In this document: piece after piece, positions 5,968 to 7,477 of the stretch
How positions within the stretch are numbered: position 1 is the first letter of the stretch
Layout: each line of letters opens with the position of its first letter
Source: Acidaminococcaceae bacterium
GTDB taxonomy: Bacteria > Bacillota > Negativicutes > Acidaminococcales > Acidaminococcaceae
Direction of reading: 5' to 3'
DNA length: 7,477 nt
NCBI GenBank assembly: GCA_017443165.1
Contig: JAFSOW010000229.1
Span: 1-7,477 of the forward strand
Notes under the pieces: model-generated
The model's database searches: none
Seen by the model: the letters and a program-made list of their open reading frames with translations, nothing else
What the model was told of the DNA's origin: nothing
Program-made: the position numbers and the translations under genes

Positions 5968-7002
5968 ATGAAAAAGAATTATGCGGGCGCAGCGGTTTCC
6001 CTGTTGCTGGCAGGAGTGCTGGCGGTGGCAGGCTGCGGCGGAACGGAAAAGAAGCCCGCAGAAAAACCGGCGGAAAAGGCTGCGGTAAAACCGGCTGCCG
6101 CACTGACGGTATACACGTCCGTTTACAACGGGATGGTACAGGAAATGGCCAAACCGGTTGTGGAACAGCAGCTGAAAGACGTGAAGGTAAACTGGCAGAC
6201 GGCAGGCAGCGAAAGTGTGAAGGCGAAGCTTCTGGATGAGATGAAAGACGGTCACGCAGAGGCGGACCTGGTGATGATTTCGGATCCGGATTTTTACCTT
6301 CGGCTGAAGAAAGACGGCAAACTGCTGAACTATAAGTCGCCGGAATCAGCGGAACTTGCTGAACCCGTGGACTCAGACGGCGCATTCACACCTATTCGCA
6401 TCAGTGCCATGGTGATTGCTGTGCATAACGATAAGATAAAAGAGCCTCCCAGGAGCTGGAAGGATCTGTTGGATCCCAAATATAAGGGGAAAATCGCCAT
6501 GCCCAATCCGAAGGTTGCAGTTACGGCTCTGGCAACTGTTGCGGCGCTGACGGATAAATACGGCTGGGAATACTGGGAGAAACTGAAAGCTAACGGCGTG
6601 ATTGTGAGCAAAACGCTGGAAATGCGCGAAAAATTCGCCCATGGCGAGTACCCGATCACCATTACGATGGAAGAAAACGTGCTGAAACAGAAAGCCCAGG
6701 GCGTAAACGCTACAGTTGTTTATCCGGAAGAGGGAAGCGTGCTTGTGCCCGGCTATATCGGTATTCTGAAGGATACTAAAAATCCCGAAGGTGCCAAAAA
6801 ACTAGTGGACTGGTGGCTGAGCCGGGAAGGGCAGTCGGCCATGAGTCTGGCCTATATGCACCCCGTGAAGTACGGCGTGAAGGAGCCTGCCGGCGCGCAA
6901 AAGCTGGGCGACCTGCGGATCCATTCGCTGTCGGTTAACTGGAATAAGCTGGCAGTTGAAGAAAAGCAGGTTAAAGAAAAATTTGCCGCTATCATGAAGT
7001 GA
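5968..7002 (+). CDS. ABC-type solute-binding lipoprotein (FbpA/AfuA-like, COG1840 type)
   Basis: A 344-residue extracellular binding protein that delivers a ligand to an ABC importer. The N-terminus has KK, a hydrophobic stretch (about 6-20) and the lipobox VAGC, so Cys23 should be lipidated and anchor the protein to the outer face of the cytoplasmic membrane. A Lys/Pro/Ala-rich linker (28-45, repeated KPAEKPAEK) follows. The mature domain starts LTVYTSVYNG (46-55) and contains ADLVMISDPDF (99-109), SWKDLLDPKYKGKIAMPNP (163-181) and NPEGAKKLVDWWLS (272-285), which are typical of the iron(III)/phosphonate-type family. The iron-coordinating Tyr-Tyr pair of FbpA is not evident; the matching area reads ITITMEENVL (230-239). 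Ferric iron is therefore doubtful and the ligand unknown. AAAGGAG (5954-5960), 7 bases before ATG, is the ribosome site. No permease or ATPase gene follows: the next gene is a MATE transporter, so the partner subunits must be elsewhere. Confidence 0.9.
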   Translation: MKKNYAGAAVSLLLAGVLAVAGCGGTEKKPAEKPAEKAAVKPAAALTVYTSVYNGMVQEMAKPVVEQQLKDVKVNWQTAGSESVKAKLLDEMKDGHAEADLVMISDPDFYLRLKKDGKLLNYKSPESAELAEPVDSDGAFTPIRISAMVIAVHNDKIKEPPRSWKDLLDPKYKGKIAMPNPKVAVTALATVAALTDKYGWEYWEKLKANGVIVSKTLEMREKFAHGEYPITITMEENVLKQKAQGVNATVVYPEEGSVLVPGYIGILKDTKNPEGAKKLVDWWLSREGQSAMSLAYMHPVKYGVKEPAGAQKLGDLRIHSLSVNWNKLAVEEKQVKEKFAAIMK

Positions 7003-7039
7003 TTACGGATCCTTCCCGGCTTATCTGTAGAACAGGCAT

Positions 7040-7065
7040 GGCTGTGCTGCTTTTGAGCTACAGCC
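7040..7065 (+). other. Intercistronic hairpin before the MATE gene
   Basis: GGCTGT (7040-7045) pairs with ACAGCC (7060-7065). Inside, GCT (7046-7048) pairs with AGC (7056-7058), with one bulged T and the loop GCTTTTG. No T tract follows, so it is not a standard intrinsic terminator. Its right arm shares bases 7064-7065 with the next inverted repeat, so the two structures exclude each other. Confidence 0.5.
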
Positions 7066-7094
7066 TGAGTCTGTAAATTCATAAGGAACTCAGG
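7064..7094 (+). promoter_or_regulatory. Inverted repeat covering the MATE ribosome binding site
   Basis: CCTGAGT (7064-7070) is perfectly complementary to ACTCAGG (7088-7094), with a 17-base loop; G7063 and T7095 can add a wobble pair. The right arm includes the first three bases of the AGGTGA Shine-Dalgarno sequence (7092-7097), so folding would hide it. A role in translational control is inferred, not shown. Confidence 0.45.
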
Positions 7095-7097
7095 TGA
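7092..7097 (+). promoter_or_regulatory. Ribosome binding site deciding the TTG start of the MATE gene
   Basis: AGGTGA matches the 3' half of the consensus AGGAGGTGA and lies 6 bases before TTG 7104. Its TGA is also the in-frame stop that bounds the reading frame, so no start further upstream is possible. Confidence 0.65.
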
Positions 7098-7103
7098 CTA
7101 CTT

Positions 7104-7477
7104 TTGGCTAAAACCCTTGATCTTACCCACGGGCCCATCGCGCGCAAACTGTTGCTGTTCGCGTTGCCCCTGCTTGGCGCCAGTCTGATTCAACAATTAT
7201 ATACGACCGTCGACATTCTCTTTGTCAGTAATTATCTCGGCACGGAAGCTTCCGCAGCGGTGGGGGCCAGTGTGTTGCTGAACTCAGCCCTCGTAAATCT
7301 GTTTACGGGCATCAGCATCGGTGCCGGCGTGGTTATTGCCCAGGCCTTTGGCCGCAAGGAAGAGGTACAGCTCAGCAAATCCATCCATACGTCCATGATG
7401 CTGGGGCTCATCGGCGGTGTGCTGCTTACAGTTATCGGCGAAGTTTCCGGATCTGCGTTTTTGAATGCGGTCAACAC
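7104..7477 (+). CDS. MATE-family multidrug/metabolite efflux transporter (3' truncated by window edge)
   Basis: The N-terminal 124 residues of an integral membrane antiporter that exports drugs or metabolites using a Na+ or H+ gradient. The opening DLTHGPIARKLLLFALPLLGASLIQQLYTTVD region is the typical MATE start, followed by ILFVSNYLGTEASAAVGAS. Hydrophobic segments lie at about 16-40, 53-81 and 97-114, consistent with the first three of the usual twelve helices; the family is normally about 440-460 residues. The frame is closed upstream by TGA 7095-7097, and the first usable codon is TTG 7104. The next in-frame ATG would remove the conserved first two helices, so TTG is the start. The gene follows the binding-protein gene by about 100 bases with no convincing promoter or terminator between, so co-transcription is likely. 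The exported substrate is unknown. Confidence 0.9.
   Translation, partial: MAKTLDLTHGPIARKLLLFALPLLGASLIQQLYTTVDILFVSNYLGTEASAAVGASVLLNSALVNLFTGISIGAGVVIAQAFGRKEEVQLSKSIHTSMMLGLIGGVLLTVIGEVSGSAFLNAVN

Noticed and set aside
7053..7079. Possible promoter TTGAGC/TAAATT for the MATE gene
   Set aside because: Both boxes match only 4 of 6 and the spacer is 15 bases, too short for a convincing sigma-A promoter.

Overview
The window looks like chromosomal DNA of a low-to-medium GC anaerobic member of the Bacillota. Shine-Dalgarno sites are strong, sigma-A-type -35/-10 boxes are recognisable, coding DNA is close to balanced in GC and the intergenic DNA is very AT-rich. The gene content (anaerobic-type UbiD/UbiX/LpdD set, TrpB2, a lipoprotein binding protein) and the codon bias are compatible with Negativicutes or Clostridia. 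That placement is inference; no rRNA or other phylogenetic marker is present.

Positions 1-4448 (+ strand) hold a tryptophan-related block: the 3' part of trpA, then a tight three-gene cassette (UbiD-family decarboxylase, UbiX flavin prenyltransferase, small LpdD-like prenylated-flavin chaperone), then a TrpB2-type tryptophan synthase beta chain. UbiX makes prenylated FMN, the LpdD-like protein probably stabilises or delivers it, and the UbiD protein uses it to (de)carboxylate an unidentified aromatic or unsaturated acid. The flanking trpA and trpB2 suggest, but do not prove, that the substrate or product is an indole or another tryptophan-related compound. A consensus-like promoter overlapping the stop codon of the lpdD-like gene probably gives trpB2 independent transcription. 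A long hairpin at 4538-4585 with T-rich flanks on both strands separates this block from a convergent gene.

Positions 4625-5596 (- strand) encode a cytosolic AstE/AspA-type zinc deacylase. It is divergent from a lipoprotein solute-binding protein of an ABC importer (5968-7002, +). The 371-base AT-rich gap between them holds one good promoter in each direction and a perfect 18-base palindrome midway between the two promoters, a plausible shared operator. The binding-protein gene is not followed by permease or ATPase genes. Instead, after about 100 bases that can form two mutually exclusive hairpins, a MATE-family efflux gene begins at a TTG codon and runs off the window end.

No mobile element, CRISPR array, tRNA or rRNA gene was seen. 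The items most worth following are the prFMN decarboxylase cassette between trpA and trpB2, the palindrome between divergent promoters, and the alternative RNA structures over the MATE start.
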